A DNA stretch of 64,000 nt from positions 140,251,517 to 140,315,516 of the forward strand of contig NC_088099.1 in assembly GCF_036370855.1 (NCBI RefSeq), in the 5' to 3' direction. The DNA is from Dromaius novaehollandiae. Taxonomy: Eukaryota > Chordata > Aves > Casuariiformes > Dromaiidae. Shown in pieces: positions 50,124-63,365 of this stretch; within the stretch, counting starts at the first letter, position 1; each line of letters opens with the position of its first letter. The position numbers and the translations under genes were made by a program. The notes below the pieces were generated by a model. That model was not told the origin of the DNA. It was given only the letters and a program-made list of their open reading frames with translations, and ran no database searches.

Positions 50124-53100
50124 GTATGCATTGATCACTGTTACTTTCTTCAGGTTCTCCTAAGTATCTCAGTATGTAACTATGAGCTGTTACATTAACA
50201 ATGATAATATGTTTCTGAATTCCAAACATTCTGCTAGGAATTGCTTCAGAGTAACATTTTTTTAACATAGAAGCAGAAATATAGTAAATAAGTACTAGTT
50301 GCTTACTTTAGAATACTGATTTTTATTCTAAAATTTGAAATGTACTTATAAAAATTCTACTGTAATGCCTAAAACTCTTTATTTCAATTTCTAAATAAAA
50401 ATTTTTTTAGAATCTGCTTTTACAGAGTATTGTTTTAATGTGGAATGCTAGACTATAATACATAAGGCATTCTACATCATTTTTCTGGTACCTGATATAC
50501 CCATCAATGATTTCTTTTAGCCACAGCCTGACTCTAAAGAACTGTCCTGGCAGCCTGCACACTGTGGTCTATGTTGACTATGAATAGCCTTTAATAATAA
50601 TAGACGAGTACATGTAGGGAACATCCAGCTTCCCAACTTCTAACTGTGGATCTGTGTTGTACAGTTCTGATTACAGTGTTGTTTAGACATGCTGACTATG
50701 TGTAGAGGAAGAACTGGTGCAAGTGAGGAGTAATGTTTTGAAGGCAATGACAAATTGCTGTCTCTGTGAACCAGTGTGGATCCAGGAGACATGCTGTGGC
50801 AGAAGAAATCATGATACTGACTAAATGCCCCAGTGTAGCTTGTAGAATATACCAGTAATTTTTGCAGCTGAAAATTGCATGCATCCATTGTAAGAAGCTT
50901 GGACTGAGCACTTCCATTATTCACCCAAGCATGGTGAGTCTGGCAGGATATCTTGTGTTTGATGAAAAAACACTGATAATTTCTTGTCAATTGTATAATT
51001 CCAGCTTTAAAAAAAATTAAAAATAACATCACCTTTTGAACAGCATTACAGACGGAATCTTTTGAAAGTTCATTGTTTTTTCACAGATTTTCAGTGCAAA
51101 TATATTGTATCTGTTTAGGTGTAATAAGGTTGTTGAAAAATATATATATATATGCTCTCAATCAAAGAATACATTATCAGAAAACTGAGGACTTGCTGGG
51201 TGCATGTGCCCAAGAGGGCAGTATTAGGGTTTTGCATACAGTATTAACCATGACATTTTCTGACTTCTGAGTACTTAAGCATGCAATCAGAATTTCTCTT
51301 AAGATTGTATTTTTTAAGAAACAACTCACTACCTCCTCACCAACAAGTCTGCTTTCTAGATTTCCCCTGTGTTCTGAGGCAACTCTTCAGTTATACTATT
51401 TCTTCTTTTAATGTGATTTCAAAACACTACAGAATCTGACTGAGCCAGCTGGAGAAAGATCCCACTAGCAGTGAGAGAGGTAGTATTGTCTTCTCACTCC
51501 AAAGAAGAAAATACCCAAATTAAGAAGGCAAAATTGTTTGATGCCAACTCTGCCAGTTAATAGTTCATTTTAACATATTTCATATTACCCTATGAGTGTG
51601 AGCTGTAGGTATTATTCTGTTCAGAGCCTTACAAAGAAGACTCCTCGATTCCCCAGGAATCTTATAAGGTACATTGGAATTTCCATAATAATCCATCATA
51701 ACTAAGTGGCCATGGTATTCCAATGTGTAGACTAATTTAATGCTATTATTTTTAAAAGTTTTCTTTTGTAATTCTATAATTTTCAATCCCTCAGAAGTTG
51801 ATATACTTAATTTTAACACTATGAAGGATTTTCCTGTATTTATAACTTTTATTGATTGACTTTGAGAAAAGTTTGAACCCAACCTTCTTGAGCTCCTCTG
51901 CTTTTTCCAAACCAGTAACATTGTCTTTCTTCCTAAAAAATAAATAAAAAGCTGAAGGTTATATGACTTGATAGAATGTGGCCACTTTACCCCCTGTTGA
52001 ATCTTGCTAACAGAAATAGCCAAAGGAAATATCCTACATTTACTTGCTTTTGCCATCTTCATTTGCCTGATACAAGAACTGATTTTGCAGAAACAATATG
52101 AGTGAAAAAATGTACTCCACAGTGCTAGGAATATAGTACATACATCTCTCTGATTCAGTCCTAAGAAATCTTAGCAGCCCTTTGCTAAGAAGAAGAAGAG
52201 GAGAAGAGTTATTGGCATTATTTATGTTGTTATCATAAGTAAGATATGAGCTTATTTCATTCAAAATCTCCAAACTATTCTCAAGGGTAATATAAACCTT
52301 TCCCAGTAGCACAAAAATTTCCTCAGTAGCATAATTTCTATCAGTTTCAAATGTATTCAGGTATTTTCTTTGCTGATCTATTTCAAGATGCTCCGAAAGG
52401 CATAAAGAGTAGTTCTTTGTATTTGCCTTTTCAATTTCTACATGAGCATATTAGCCAAAGCTCTGTTCATATTTGCATATCACTGCTTTAATATTGTACT
52501 GTTAGGTTTATTCATCTACCTAAATTTGTAGAGACCTTGTCTGGCATGATACTTACCGGTATGCAAGATGAACAGGAATAATACATCTATAAATCTTCTT
52601 TGTCCAATATCATGGCATAAAGACTATTGAAAGAAGTTCCAAGAAAACTTGGGTGCATTGATAGGTGGAGGAAACAACATAGTAAGAAATGATCCGGAGA
52701 ATGCTGAAGTACTGAACATTTTTTTTGCATTGGTCTTCACAGACGGAGCTTGCTCCCTGACCTCTGCATGTACTGGCACGGTTTGGGAAGGAGCAGGTCA
52801 GCCAGCAGTGGGAGAGCACCGGATTAGAGACTGCTTAGGAAAGTTGGATGTATCGATGAGGCCTGATGAAATTCACCCAGTGGTGCTGAAAGAGCTGGCC
52901 AGTGTGATTATGAGGCCACTGTTGATCGTCTCTAAAAAATCATGGTGATTGGGAGAGATCCCTGCTGACTGGAAAAAGGTCAACATGACACCCGTCTTTT
53001 GAAAAGGCAAGAAGGAGGATTCAGGAACTATAGCTGGTCAGCCTTGCTTCAGTCTGTGGAAGGATCATGGAACATGTCATCATGGGATCCTTTTCCAAGT

Positions 53101-55361
53101 ACATGAAAGACAAGAAGATGATCTGGTATAGTTAACAGAGGGCAATTTGTGCTTGACCACCTTGATTGCCTTCTTTGATGCCAGGGAATGACAGACTGTG
53201 TGGACAAGGGAAGAGTGGTGGAGATGATACGTCTTGAATTTAATAAGGCTTTTGGCACCATCTCCCATGGCTGGACAAATGGACTGTTAGGTGGATAGAA
53301 AACTGCTTGGACTAACAGATGCAAAGAGTAGTGATAAATTTCATTGCAAATAAGACAAAAAAGCATACAGGGCTACATTAGGAGGATAATGGACAGCAGA
53401 TATGAGGAGATTATTACCCTCTTTACTTAGTGCTGGCAAGGCCACATCTGGAATACTGTGTCCAGTTTTGGCTCTCCCATTTCAAAAAGGATGTTGAGAA
53501 ACTAGAGAGCGTCCAGCAGACGGCTACAAAGATGGTTGGGGTCTAGCACAGGTGAAGGGAACACATGAAGGGAACTGAGGGAGCGGGTAAAGAAGTGGCT
53601 AAATGGCATTTATCAGTCTGCAGCAATTGAAGTGTGGTTGCAAGAATGACAGAACCGCACTCTTCAGTAGTGGCAGACAATAAAGCAAGGGTCAGTGGCC
53701 ACACATCCTGGCCTGGGAGGTTCAGATTGGAGATAAGGAAACAAGATTCAGCAGGGTGGTGCAGCCATGGAAAAGAGTCCCAGAAAGGTTATAGATTTCC
53801 ATCCCTGGAGGACTGCAAGACTTGTCTAGGCAAATTAAAATGGTTTGTGTTCATCAGAGTTTCTGTATAGGTAGTCTAACAGGACATGCGTTACGTGACA
53901 CAAAAGAGAAAAAAAGGGATATTTAATAATAGAGTCTGTGTACTTTATATACTGCAAAACACTCTTCTCCACTTTATTATCCCAGTATTTTTTATTATCT
54001 GTAAGTTTTTTGTTATGAACCACGATGCATGGTTGGCTTGCACTGAGACTTTCTAACAGACAGGAGATCTTAACTTTCCTTAACTAGTTGTTGCAGTACC
54101 AAAAACCATTCATTGCAGTCAGCTGGAATCTCTTATAAAACAGTCTATATGAAGGAACACTCCAGACCTTGTCTTTATTTTCAAAATTATATTTTCTTTT
54201 ACTGTTTTAGAAGAGAAACCATTTTGCATACTATTTTTTTTTTACATCTTTAAATCTTCTGTATTTACTTTGACTAAAACTTTGCACACCAATATACATT
54301 TTAACTTGACAGTGAAAATTGTACTTTTACTTTCATGCCTGATCTTGGCATTTTTGTAAAGTGCAAATTTTTTAAGTTATTTCTAGAGTTCACTGAAAGC
54401 AAGCGTAACTGCAAATATTAAAACTTTTTGTCCAAATGCAGAGGCTTCCAAGTAAGTCATTAAGTGGTCAGTAATCACAGGATTTTATATACATTGTAAA
54501 TAGTAGGGTATTTTCTGTGGATGGGATCATCTTCTCTAGACGTGTAGAGAGAAGGGATCCTTTGCAAAGGGAGGAAATAGACTGTCCCACTATATTTTTC
54601 TGGGAGGCAATGCCACAACTGTTTTTCTTTTCCCTGTGGTTTGAACTGTATAAATTAAGGTGGAGAAGTAAGTTCAGAGGCTTCAGGATCTTAAAAAGGT
54701 ATTTTTTTTTCCCTCATGACAACAATCTCTAAACTATCTGTCAGGGAAATGTACTGGGGGGAACATGAGTAAACTAATAATATTAACCAATGTAAAGTCT
54801 ACACTGCCCTTTCCTTTAAGTATTTTCTCTCTTGTCCTATCTTCATAATATTTTTTCACATACATGTCTGTTCTTTGCTTGGTTATTATCTCTGTGCTGA
54901 TCTCTTTTTTGGTAGAAAGCAGTATCTCTTTTTTGTATTTCATCACACCTCTTTTTCTACAGCTTTTGTCACATTTTTATCTATACTTTTCTGCAGGCAT
55001 GCCATTAGTTTCCTCTAAATAATTGCCTAGGAGACAGTTCATTTTCTAAATAAATCAAAACACTGAGAACAGGCCCACTAGAATTTGTCCTTCGTATTTA
55101 CAAGAAAGATAGGCCAACAAAGCTGTTTCTGAAAATGTAAACATCTAAGAAGAATAATTTAAGAGTTACCTGAAGTAAACTGAGGATGAATATCGAGTAC
55201 CTTACTGAACTGGCATTTACTACATCAGTTTATATAACATGTTAGAAGCTGTCAGAAGCACCTCTATATTTATTGCTAATAGTATTAGAAGAAGGGGTTT
55301 TTTTAAATGTTGTTTTTTTTTCTAAAGACTCTTCATCCCATTGCCTACATCTGTTTTTCAG
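50124..55361 (+). other. Rab intron 4
   Basis: A 5.2-kb phase-0 intron containing a sense CR1 with recognisable reverse-transcriptase remnants (about 52640-53870). The minus-strand open frame of 160 codons at 51580-52062 and the one at 50640-51032 have no recognised domain. The rest holds nothing I can name. Confidence 0.85.
52640..53870 (+). mobile_element. CR1 LINE with reverse-transcriptase remnants, sense
   Basis: On the + strand, the frame at 52649-52948 retains a CR1 reverse-transcriptase stretch: PDEIHPVVLKELASVIMRPL followed by a KKSW end (CR1 consensus type: PDGxHPRVLRELADV...RPLSIIFEKSW). Further on, LEFNKAFGTISHG (about 53233-53271) corresponds to the FxDFxKAFDTVSH motif. From about 53385 to 53545 the DNA has the CR1 3' block 'cacatctggaatactgtgtccagttttggct' and 'gttgagaaactagagagcgtccagcag', and to 53870 the segment 'gtgcagccatgg...tccctggaggactgcaagac'. 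Frames are broken and at least one internal deletion is evident near 53340-53390, so it is inactive. Confidence 0.85.
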
Positions 55362-55463
55362 CTTGCTTGGGAACATGGAATACCTTTTTTTGAAACCAGT
55401 GCTAAGGATAATGTGAATATTGAGGATGCATTCTCCACCTTGACTAAGGAAATACTGGAAAAG
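55362..55463 (+). CDS. Rab GTPase exon 5: SAK motif and alpha-5 start
   Basis: A 102-bp, phase 0/0 exon encoding residues 152-185. It begins LAWEHGIPFFETSAK, with the G5 box ETSAK (162-166) binding the guanine base, and continues into helix alpha-5 (NVNIEDAFSTLTKEILEK). EHGI.FFETSAK fits Rab10 and Rab13 best. The acceptor is TGTTTTTCAG and the donor GTAGGC. The G domain is complete here at 185 residues, but a Rab needs roughly 20-30 more residues with C-terminal cysteines. Reading through the donor gives only 23 more codons without cysteine, so another exon must follow. Confidence 0.93.
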
Positions 55464-56847
55464 GTAGGCTCCTTTTCTGAGTTGAGTGAGAAAGTGGGAT
55501 TTTTTTCTGTCCAGATTAGGCAGCCAAAGTCATAAATACAGCAAAGCTTTAGCAAAGCACAGCCAGTGCTGCTTTGGCATCATGTAGTTATATTTTTGAG
55601 GGATCCTGTAGCTGTTGCCCCACAGGGGAATTTGGGGAGAAGAATCCTGGGGAGGAGAACAATGGAGGAAGGGAGCAGGTAAAATATCCTTCAGGGAGGA
55701 GATGAAAATTAAGGAAAATTGCATTTGCGGCTTTCCTATCCACATTTTTCTTCAAAGGAGGGGCTAATAGCTATAGAGTGGTTCCAGTTCTGTGCCAGGA
55801 AGGCATCATTTTCCTATAGGTTTCCTCAGGATATGCCCTCTGTAAAGAGCTGTGTGCTGGTGGAGTGAGTGGACCTTTTATGTTCAGCTGTCAAATGTTT
55901 TATCCAAAATTCATAGCTCTTTGTTCTGATGATCTACATTAGTGCTGTTGAAGTTATTAGGACCTAAAGATTTGAGTTAATTAGTGATGGAATCAATTCT
56001 GTAGCTGTCAGTGTCAGCATCTCTAACTACCTACGATGTGTTGGCATAGAGGTCCTTACAACTCAGAGTTGCAATACTTATATAGGACTGAATTATTGTT
56101 AATTAGCTATGAAAATGTTTTGCATCACAATTTATTTTTAGACAGTAGAATATTATTTTAGACATTAATGGATGTTTTTCATGCAATGTATTATCATTGC
56201 CATTCATCACTAATATTAGTTATACAGAACTAGCCTTCCATTCAGAATACTCTTGAAGTCATAATAAAGATAAATGAACAAAATTACAGACAAAGTCACA
56301 AGTTGCAGTGTTTTGATTAAGTAGCCATAGGGGATGGTCAGAATAACAGCTCAGGGCTGGACTGCTTCTAAATCAAGGTTCTGTCCTATTATACAATATA
56401 CAAGCTGTAGTAGTTGTTGTTTTTTTAAATACGCTTTTGACTCCCTTAGCATGAAAATGAAACTCAGCAGCTTTCTGTCAAATACCATTTAGAACAGAAG
56501 GATTATAGCAGGTCCTTGAATAGTTGGCAAAAAGTCTCCAGTAAGACAATTCTAATTTTCTCATAAACAAAAAAGACATTGCTGTAAATAAAGAATACAT
56601 TTGTTAATGTGTAGCATGAAAACTACAAAGAAATAACTGTGATCATAACTGCTGCAAAGACAAATATCTGTCAAGCTAATATTTCTGCACAGTGTGTTTT
56701 GGTAAGATCTGAGAGAATTCTCTGCAGCATGTAGAAATGATGTTTGGGTATTTTTCACTCCTAGATTGCCTGCATCCATTTTACTTTAAGTGGAACTTCA
56801 GTATTACTACTTATCTTCATGAAAATTCATTTTTTCTGTACATGAGC

Positions 56848-56873
56848 TTCAACATGATTTGGATCATGTTGAA
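56848..56873. repeat. Perfect hairpin, 11-bp stem and 4-base loop
   Basis: 'ttcaacatgat' (56848-56858) and 'atcatgttgaa' (56863-56873) are exact reverse complements around TTGG. It is intronic, with no other feature nearby. Confidence 0.85.
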
Positions 56874-57167
56874 AATACTGTACTTCAGTGTGGCTTTAAT
56901 TCAAACTGCTTGAGGATACAGCTGTACACTCTGTGGGCCTGTGTATGTGTGTTTGCAAAATATGTCTATAAGGATTTACTGAATTTGTCTGTAGTAACAT
57001 TTGGCCTACCTAGAAATGTTTGTAACCCCTGATGGGGCCTCACGTGCCATTACTTTGCTGAATAATTTGCCATTTTTAGGGAAATGCATTTGGTGATTTA
57101 AACAAGGGCTCTTTCACTTCAGCCCATCTGGCTTTCCCACTGGCCTGATATGACAGAGTTCACAGTT

Positions 57168-57188
57168 AAAATAAATAAATAAATAAAT
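57168..57188. repeat. (AAAT)n microsatellite
   Basis: About five AAAT/AATA units in a row. Confidence 0.9.
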
Positions 57189-57679
57189 CTACCACACAGT
57201 TTCATCATGGTTTTCAGGTTCAACAAAATAATTTGCTTGTTCACAAAACTGTGAAATCTGAATGTACTACTTGAATTTTAACTTCCTTTAACTGAGGAAA
57301 ATTTGGAGAAGAGAAAATGCAGTGAAAAGTGTGATCAGTAGCTGTGAAAAATGACGTGATAGATGCCAGTCTGAGATCACTCTAGTGGCACTCCCATTCT
57401 GTAATGGTAAAATATGTACTTGCTGATTGTAAAAAGGAGCTACAGCATTGCACAGTGTTTTGGCCCCAGACACCTATGTCTGAGATAGAAGGATATTGGG
57501 CCTCACTTACTTCCACAATAGGACCGCCTGCCCTGGACTGATGAGACGCTTCGGTGGAAGCATGGCACTGCTTTACCAATCCCCCGCAGGAAACTCATTT
57601 TAAGGAGCTCTCGAGCAAAGTCTATTAGGGTCATGCTCTTAGGGAATAGGTTGGGGTCATTCAGAAATAAGATAGAGAG

Positions 57680-57726
57680 ATGGATAGATACATACATACA
57701 TACATAAACAGATAGGCAGGCAGGCA
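57680..57726. repeat. Compound GATA/CATA/GGCA tetranucleotide repeat
   Basis: Successive short runs of 'ggatagata', 'catacatacatacata' and 'ggcaggcaggca' form a compound tetranucleotide microsatellite. Confidence 0.9.
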
Positions 57727-60700
57727 GTAGACAATTTTCAGGTGCATTGCAGTAGGTCTTATTAATCCTAGGAAATCTAGGATTTTTTTATATATACACT
57801 TTTGTTCACCATCTACAGACATTTCTTTATTAACTAAACCTACAGAAAATGCTCCTGTAGATGGGAAGGATCAATGTCCAGAGATGTAGAGCTCATACCG
57901 AGGTAATGAGCTTCTCGATTCTCTTGAAATCGAAAGCAGTTTGTGGTTCAAAGGAGCATTCTTGATTGGAAAAAAAACATGGAAATGTGTCAGACTTAAA
58001 ATTAGGAAGTCATTGTTTTGTGCTGCATTTTCCTATTTGTAGAGCAGTGATTTAAAACAAGAGAGCATGGTACCTCTTCTTTTGTATTTTTACTTTTATT
58101 GGACTTAAGATGGGAGAAAACTTCTGTATCCCAGGGATTTCACATAACTAAAGCACTACATAGCCTTTCAGATATTTATGATCTGTGAAAACCATTCTAC
58201 ACTGGTCTCAGTCCTACCACTCTAACTTACGTGGATAGTCTCATTAAAACAATCAGATATTATTTTACAGCTTATGTTAGTGACAGCTTATATCGGTAAC
58301 AGCTAGGGAGTCGTGCCATTTTTCTGAGAATGGCTAATTCATGTTTTTTCAAACAATCGTTATTAACTAATTTGATTTTTTTGGAAAGGCTGTAGTGTCG
58401 ATTAATGTTTTTGTCGCTTAAGTTATCAGGTATTCCAGGGGTTTGCTTAGTTATGTTGACAAGTAACAACCGTATTTTACTTTTTCACAGTTCTTATGAG
58501 TCTGATTTCAGATATGCCTAAACCTGTTCATTAATAGGTGACAGCTGTTCCTTAAAACTGCTTCTGGTTACCAGTGAAATATTTGTAATTGTGAGTCAGT
58601 ACATAAAAAAACAACCAAACCCCCCAAATACCACCCAGAATGCAGTTAGTATTTGCACTTTTGTGTTGTTTGGTTTAATGGCTGAAAGGCAGTAGGCTTC
58701 TCAAGGAGCTTTTAAAAAGATATTACAAGCTTTTGTATTTCTCTCTTTCTGGGTGTGGTGTTTGGTATTTTTCTGAAGTGGGAGCAGAATCAGAGAAACT
58801 ATTTAACAAAAAAAAGAACTGATGTTTTTGCCCTTTTCTGAAGACTGCTAAAAAACCAGCCAAAACATATGTTCTGCCTGCTTCCCCAAAATGATTAACT
58901 ATCAAGACTGTTTTGATATAATATCAAGTAAACATGTATTTGCTGAGTGGAGAACAAACAAAATCCATTTAAGAACTTTCTTTGTGCTGTTGATAGTAAC
59001 ATGTACAGTTTAACAGTTCAGTGTAATTTGAGATGAACATTCAAAAGTACCAGGCCTCAATTCTGTCTTCCCTTGGTCTATTTAGCTTCCTTTCTTATGG
59101 CAACAAGGTTTTTAGGTCATGCTGTTTCCCATTTTTTTGCTCCCAAAGTAACTTTGGAACTTGCTAGCTGATTTTAACCAAATATGGTGGGGAGGTCAAA
59201 CTAAAAGATAATTAAGCTCCTGAGAAATTCCTTGGAAATAAGGTGCTGGATGAAGGCGAGGCAGAGTACTCTGCAGAAGGGAGGTCTCCAGCATCAGTTC
59301 ATTCTGTATTCGACAGTGATGACTACAGAGTGTGTTGCAAGTGCTTCAGCCAGCCACTCCAACTAGAGCTTGCATTGTAGTTATCAAACTTAATTCCCTG
59401 CAAGATGCAAATCGATAGGAAATCAGACTTCATTATTGCCAAGGATCTTGGAATTGTTAGTTTGTCTAAAAGATGCCTGTGTCTCAAGCAGTGCACATTC
59501 AGTATTTCTTTTTTGCCTCAGTCATGCATGGAGCCCCAGGCTTTATTTGACCTTTGTTTATCTTTTACTGACCACAGAATACTAATTTCTTCATGAGGTT
59601 TTTCATAATACTCTTAATGCTGTATTTTAGATCTATTTTAGATTTTTATCTACATAACCTTCTTAGTCATGCTAGGTAGTATATTCTTCATTGCACACAT
59701 GGGAACCAAGGTACAGAGATTAAAGCAAAAAGGGTAGATGGTACCAACTCACTTGGTGTTGGAGGAATGTAGGGCATAATTTTACTACACAATCTTTTTT
59801 AATTCAAAAAAAGTCCACTTTGGACATTGAATGAGCCAGATATAGTCTTCTGGAAATAGCAGCATATAATTAGATCATGAAAATCAAAACTTAATCATAA
59901 GGTTTATTTAAGTATATGGGATGAGACTCATCTTAGTGTGCAAGCTTAGCCAGCTAAAATTTAGGTGATTAGTCTGGTGTAGTTGTCTAGAATCTTCTGT
60001 ATTCAATGGAAAGAGACACATCTTTTTAGGATAAAATCATGTTCTGGAGGTGCTTCCCTTTCCATTGATTACAGAAGACTTCATATCTCAAACTATATGG
60101 TTTCATATGATTAAAGTTGAAGTTAAATGAACTCTACTCAAGGAGACTAAAGTTACACAGTTGGCCTTATTTCTGGCCTTTGTCTCCGAAAGGTTTTGAC
60201 TTTGCAGTCTGATCGCACTCTTAAGATAAGTTTTTTGAGGTAGAATGATATTAATCCTTACACAGATCGTAAGTAGAGTTGAGGATTCTGAGTCTAAACA
60301 CAGTTGTCTTCTGAAGTTAATGAAGTATCTAGTTGCAGTACTGCGTTGTTATAGTCTACATGGTATTAACAGAAGAGGGAGATAGAGACCCGCACTTTGC
60401 CCATGTGTTATGTATGTTCTAGACATTGTGGAACAGCAGGATTTAGGAATAACAAGTTCCATTCCAATTTCTTGAGGAAAATATTCTGCAGTGGTTAGAT
60501 CCCTTTGTTTCTGACTCCTTATCCTCTCCTTGTCCTCTCCTGCCCCTGTCTCTGCCCCCAGAGTGATCCTTTTCTCTGCTAATATATCCCTAGCTCTTGC
60601 TGATACTGCTTCTGCCCTGTCCTACCCATTCTTGTTGTGAAAGGAGAATCTTGTATTTTGAACAAGTGATTTAATCCCTAGAATTACAGAAGAAAATACA

Positions 60701-63145
60701 AGGAAATGCAGGCCAGGAATATGGCAGGACCAATCTTAATAACTGGGATCTCTCTACTGACGGTTCAGGCATAGAGGTCGCATTAACTTAATTGCGCAAG
60801 GTTCTTTGCCATACTTTGCCAAGCCTCACTATTAAATATAAACAAAATAGTCATTAACTATGATCATTTTATCATTAGAGAGAATAAAAATCCCCAGAAC
60901 TTAAACAAATTACAAATAATAGTAACGTCAGTTACATTCCATTACTCTTGTTTCTCTAAACCAGTCTTCCAACAGGCATTCTGGGTCTGCCTTTTGCAGG
61001 GGCATTCAAATATATAGGGTAATTCATAGCATTCCTCTAAATCTATAGTGAACCTTGTCTCCAAAATAATGAAACCCATATAAGGATATCAGAAATTGAG
61101 GTCAGAGCAGGTGAACCATGTTTGCTTTAACACTGATGATTGGAACAGTTTTTCAGCAAGGAACAGGCAACTGATGTTATCTAAGACATAAAAATTTACT
61201 CCACTAGAAGGCATTCAAAGAAATTCCCTAATGTTTGGATGATATTCCTCTTTCATTTTTCTCTTTGTGTACCAGCCTAGCTTTTGTTCTCTGATCAAGA
61301 AAAAGCCAAAAAACATTTGGGATACCAGCCATCTCATCAAAATTTAGCTGTCCAGAAGTTAGGTATCTAGTATAAGTTAGTAATTTAAACTCTCCTTATA
61401 GTTAGTGAAAAGACACAGAAGACTGTGGAGAGGTTCGTCCTGTCTGATCTTCTCCACTGACACTGCAGAGAGCTTAACAGAGAGGCATCTGTTTAAGCCA
61501 GTTTTTTATGTGAGACATGTCTGCTGTGCTGTTCAACAGCAAAAAACAGTATTTTATAGCAGTATATTTCAATGTCTCATTGAAATCACTACATGGAAAA
61601 ATGACTTCTATTTCTTTGGTGGTATTTTTAAAACTCCATTTTGCCCAAGATGTTGAAGTGGAAACTTGAGCTTCTTGATACTGTTTTGGTTCTTCTCACC
61701 TTTTCACTGTTTTCTGTTGTTTGTGGGCTGATTTGTAGAGGAGTGAGTTTCAACAAGTTGAGTTGAAATGTGAGCTAAAACGATAAGTGCTGTGAGAGAG
61801 GGAGCCATGAACCAAGAATGTTGCCTGCCTTGTTCTCTCCGTTGGGAGGAATCTGCATACCTCCCATCTGTAATTTCACAAGAGCAAGCTGCTGCACCTC
61901 TTCCAAGGTTTCACTGAATTTGAGTACTGTGGGGGATTGTGTGGGACTGCTATATTACCAGTTCTGCCATTTATGCAGGACTCTTAGTATCTCTTCAGGT
62001 TATGAATATGTACGTTTTAAATGTATGCACAGCACATTTGCTTAAATGAATCCTAAACCCTTGTTTGCTTGAGGAAGATCCTATGTGAAAGTGGCTCAGC
62101 AAACTGAAGTGATTCTTAAAGCCTTCATGTTTAAATGGTTTTGAAAACAAACTATTACCTATTCTTCATCTTTGGAGAGGTGGTTTTTGTCTTTCTGTCC
62201 TGGATAATTTATTGATTAACTATTATCAGATAATGAATTTACACTTAATATGAACAATTTCACTGTCAAATAGGTTTTGCCATTATTAATCAGTTAAAGT
62301 ATTAAAGATCTTTGCTATACACGAACAGTTTACTAGCCACCCAAAGTATTATTAAGCAGTAAAATATTTGCAAATAAGCATCTTCAGCGTTTAGGGAGTA
62401 TATGTTTCTCCCCTTTAACTGGAAGCATGAAGTTAGATATAACCTGCAACACTTAAAATTACCTGTTTTCTCTGAAGTTAAATAAATGAAATTTGATTTC
62501 TGAAATTGTTTCAACAGGGATTTTTCTAGAATTCTTTTACTATTTAAACTGAAGCTTCCCCTTGTGGAGAAAAAGCAGGGGTGAATCAACATCTACTTAG
62601 TTTATGTCCACAATAATGAATGCTTGGTATTATTTCTTTTTGGTCCTAATACAGTGCATTCAAAATTTTCCTTTGTATCATTTTCTTCCAAAGTATTTTC
62701 TCAGACTCTCTAAACCAGAGTGGTGCAGTGTTCCTTGAGAGGACGAAGTTATGGTGGTTTACTTTTGATTCTGTCTTGCTCCTTCTTTTAAAGAAGGCTT
62801 TCATATTTTATATTTGCTATCTGCAATTGCAGACTCTATCAAATACTGTCTTTGCTTAGCACAAACCATAATGGTCAATGCCTGTATTCAAGCATCTTAC
62901 ATGACTGCGTAAAAAGATAAATCGGAAGTTATGAAGCTGCATGTCAGAATTTATGTGAGAACTTTCAAGGGTAGTAAAAATGATGTTATTTTCATTGGCC
63001 CATGTCACTCCAACAGAAAAATAAAAGTACATGGGCTGTATTTCTTCATCCATCATTTATATGTCACTAATGGTAAGTATTTCCTAAAATCAGTAAGTCA
63101 CAAACAGTGATCAAGTACCCTAGAGTCAGAATAAGTTTTAATAAT

Positions 63146-63365
63146 TTTATTGATGACAACTTTGGCGTCCATATTGAGGTGTAGCCGCTGTGATACCTTT
63201 CCTGCTCTCTGTTCCTGCCTCTCTCCATCGCTTCCAATCCCTTCCCTTGTGTTTGATCTTCTCATCCATCAGCGTGGTCTGCGGGAGTCTTGCTGAGTCC
63301 CTGCAGTCCCAGGGGTCACACTCAGGCGCTCGCTCTCTGGAACGGCACACAGCACAGTCCCATTA
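63146..63365 (-). other. Minus-strand transcript end or LTR-like block (uncertain)
   Basis: On the minus strand, a GC-balanced block (63365-63150) with an open frame of 67 codons (63350-63147; it includes RDWKRWREAGTESRKG) runs straight into AATAAA at 63151-63146, in the context 'gtcatcaataaaattattaaaac'. Such an arrangement (unusual composition, then a poly(A) signal, then AT-rich intron) fits the 3' end of a retroposed transcript, an LTR, or a terminal exon of a minus-strand gene. I recognise no family. Confidence 0.3.

Noticed and set aside
51580..52062. 160-codon open frame on the minus strand in Rab intron 4
   Set aside because: It is AT-rich and Lys/Ile/Ser-rich, with no domain and no conserved motif; likely chance in AT-rich DNA.
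60561..60582. Good polypyrimidine tract and CAG acceptor followed by SDPFLC and a stop
   Set aside because: It would add only six residues to the Rab. A single cysteine at the very end fits no known Rab prenylation motif.
61402..61656. Frame ending in CPRC as a possible last Rab exon with a CXXX prenylation motif
   Set aside because: The acceptor (CTCCTTATAG) is weak, the tail would be about 85 residues instead of 20-30, and the sequence has no Rab hypervariable-tail character.
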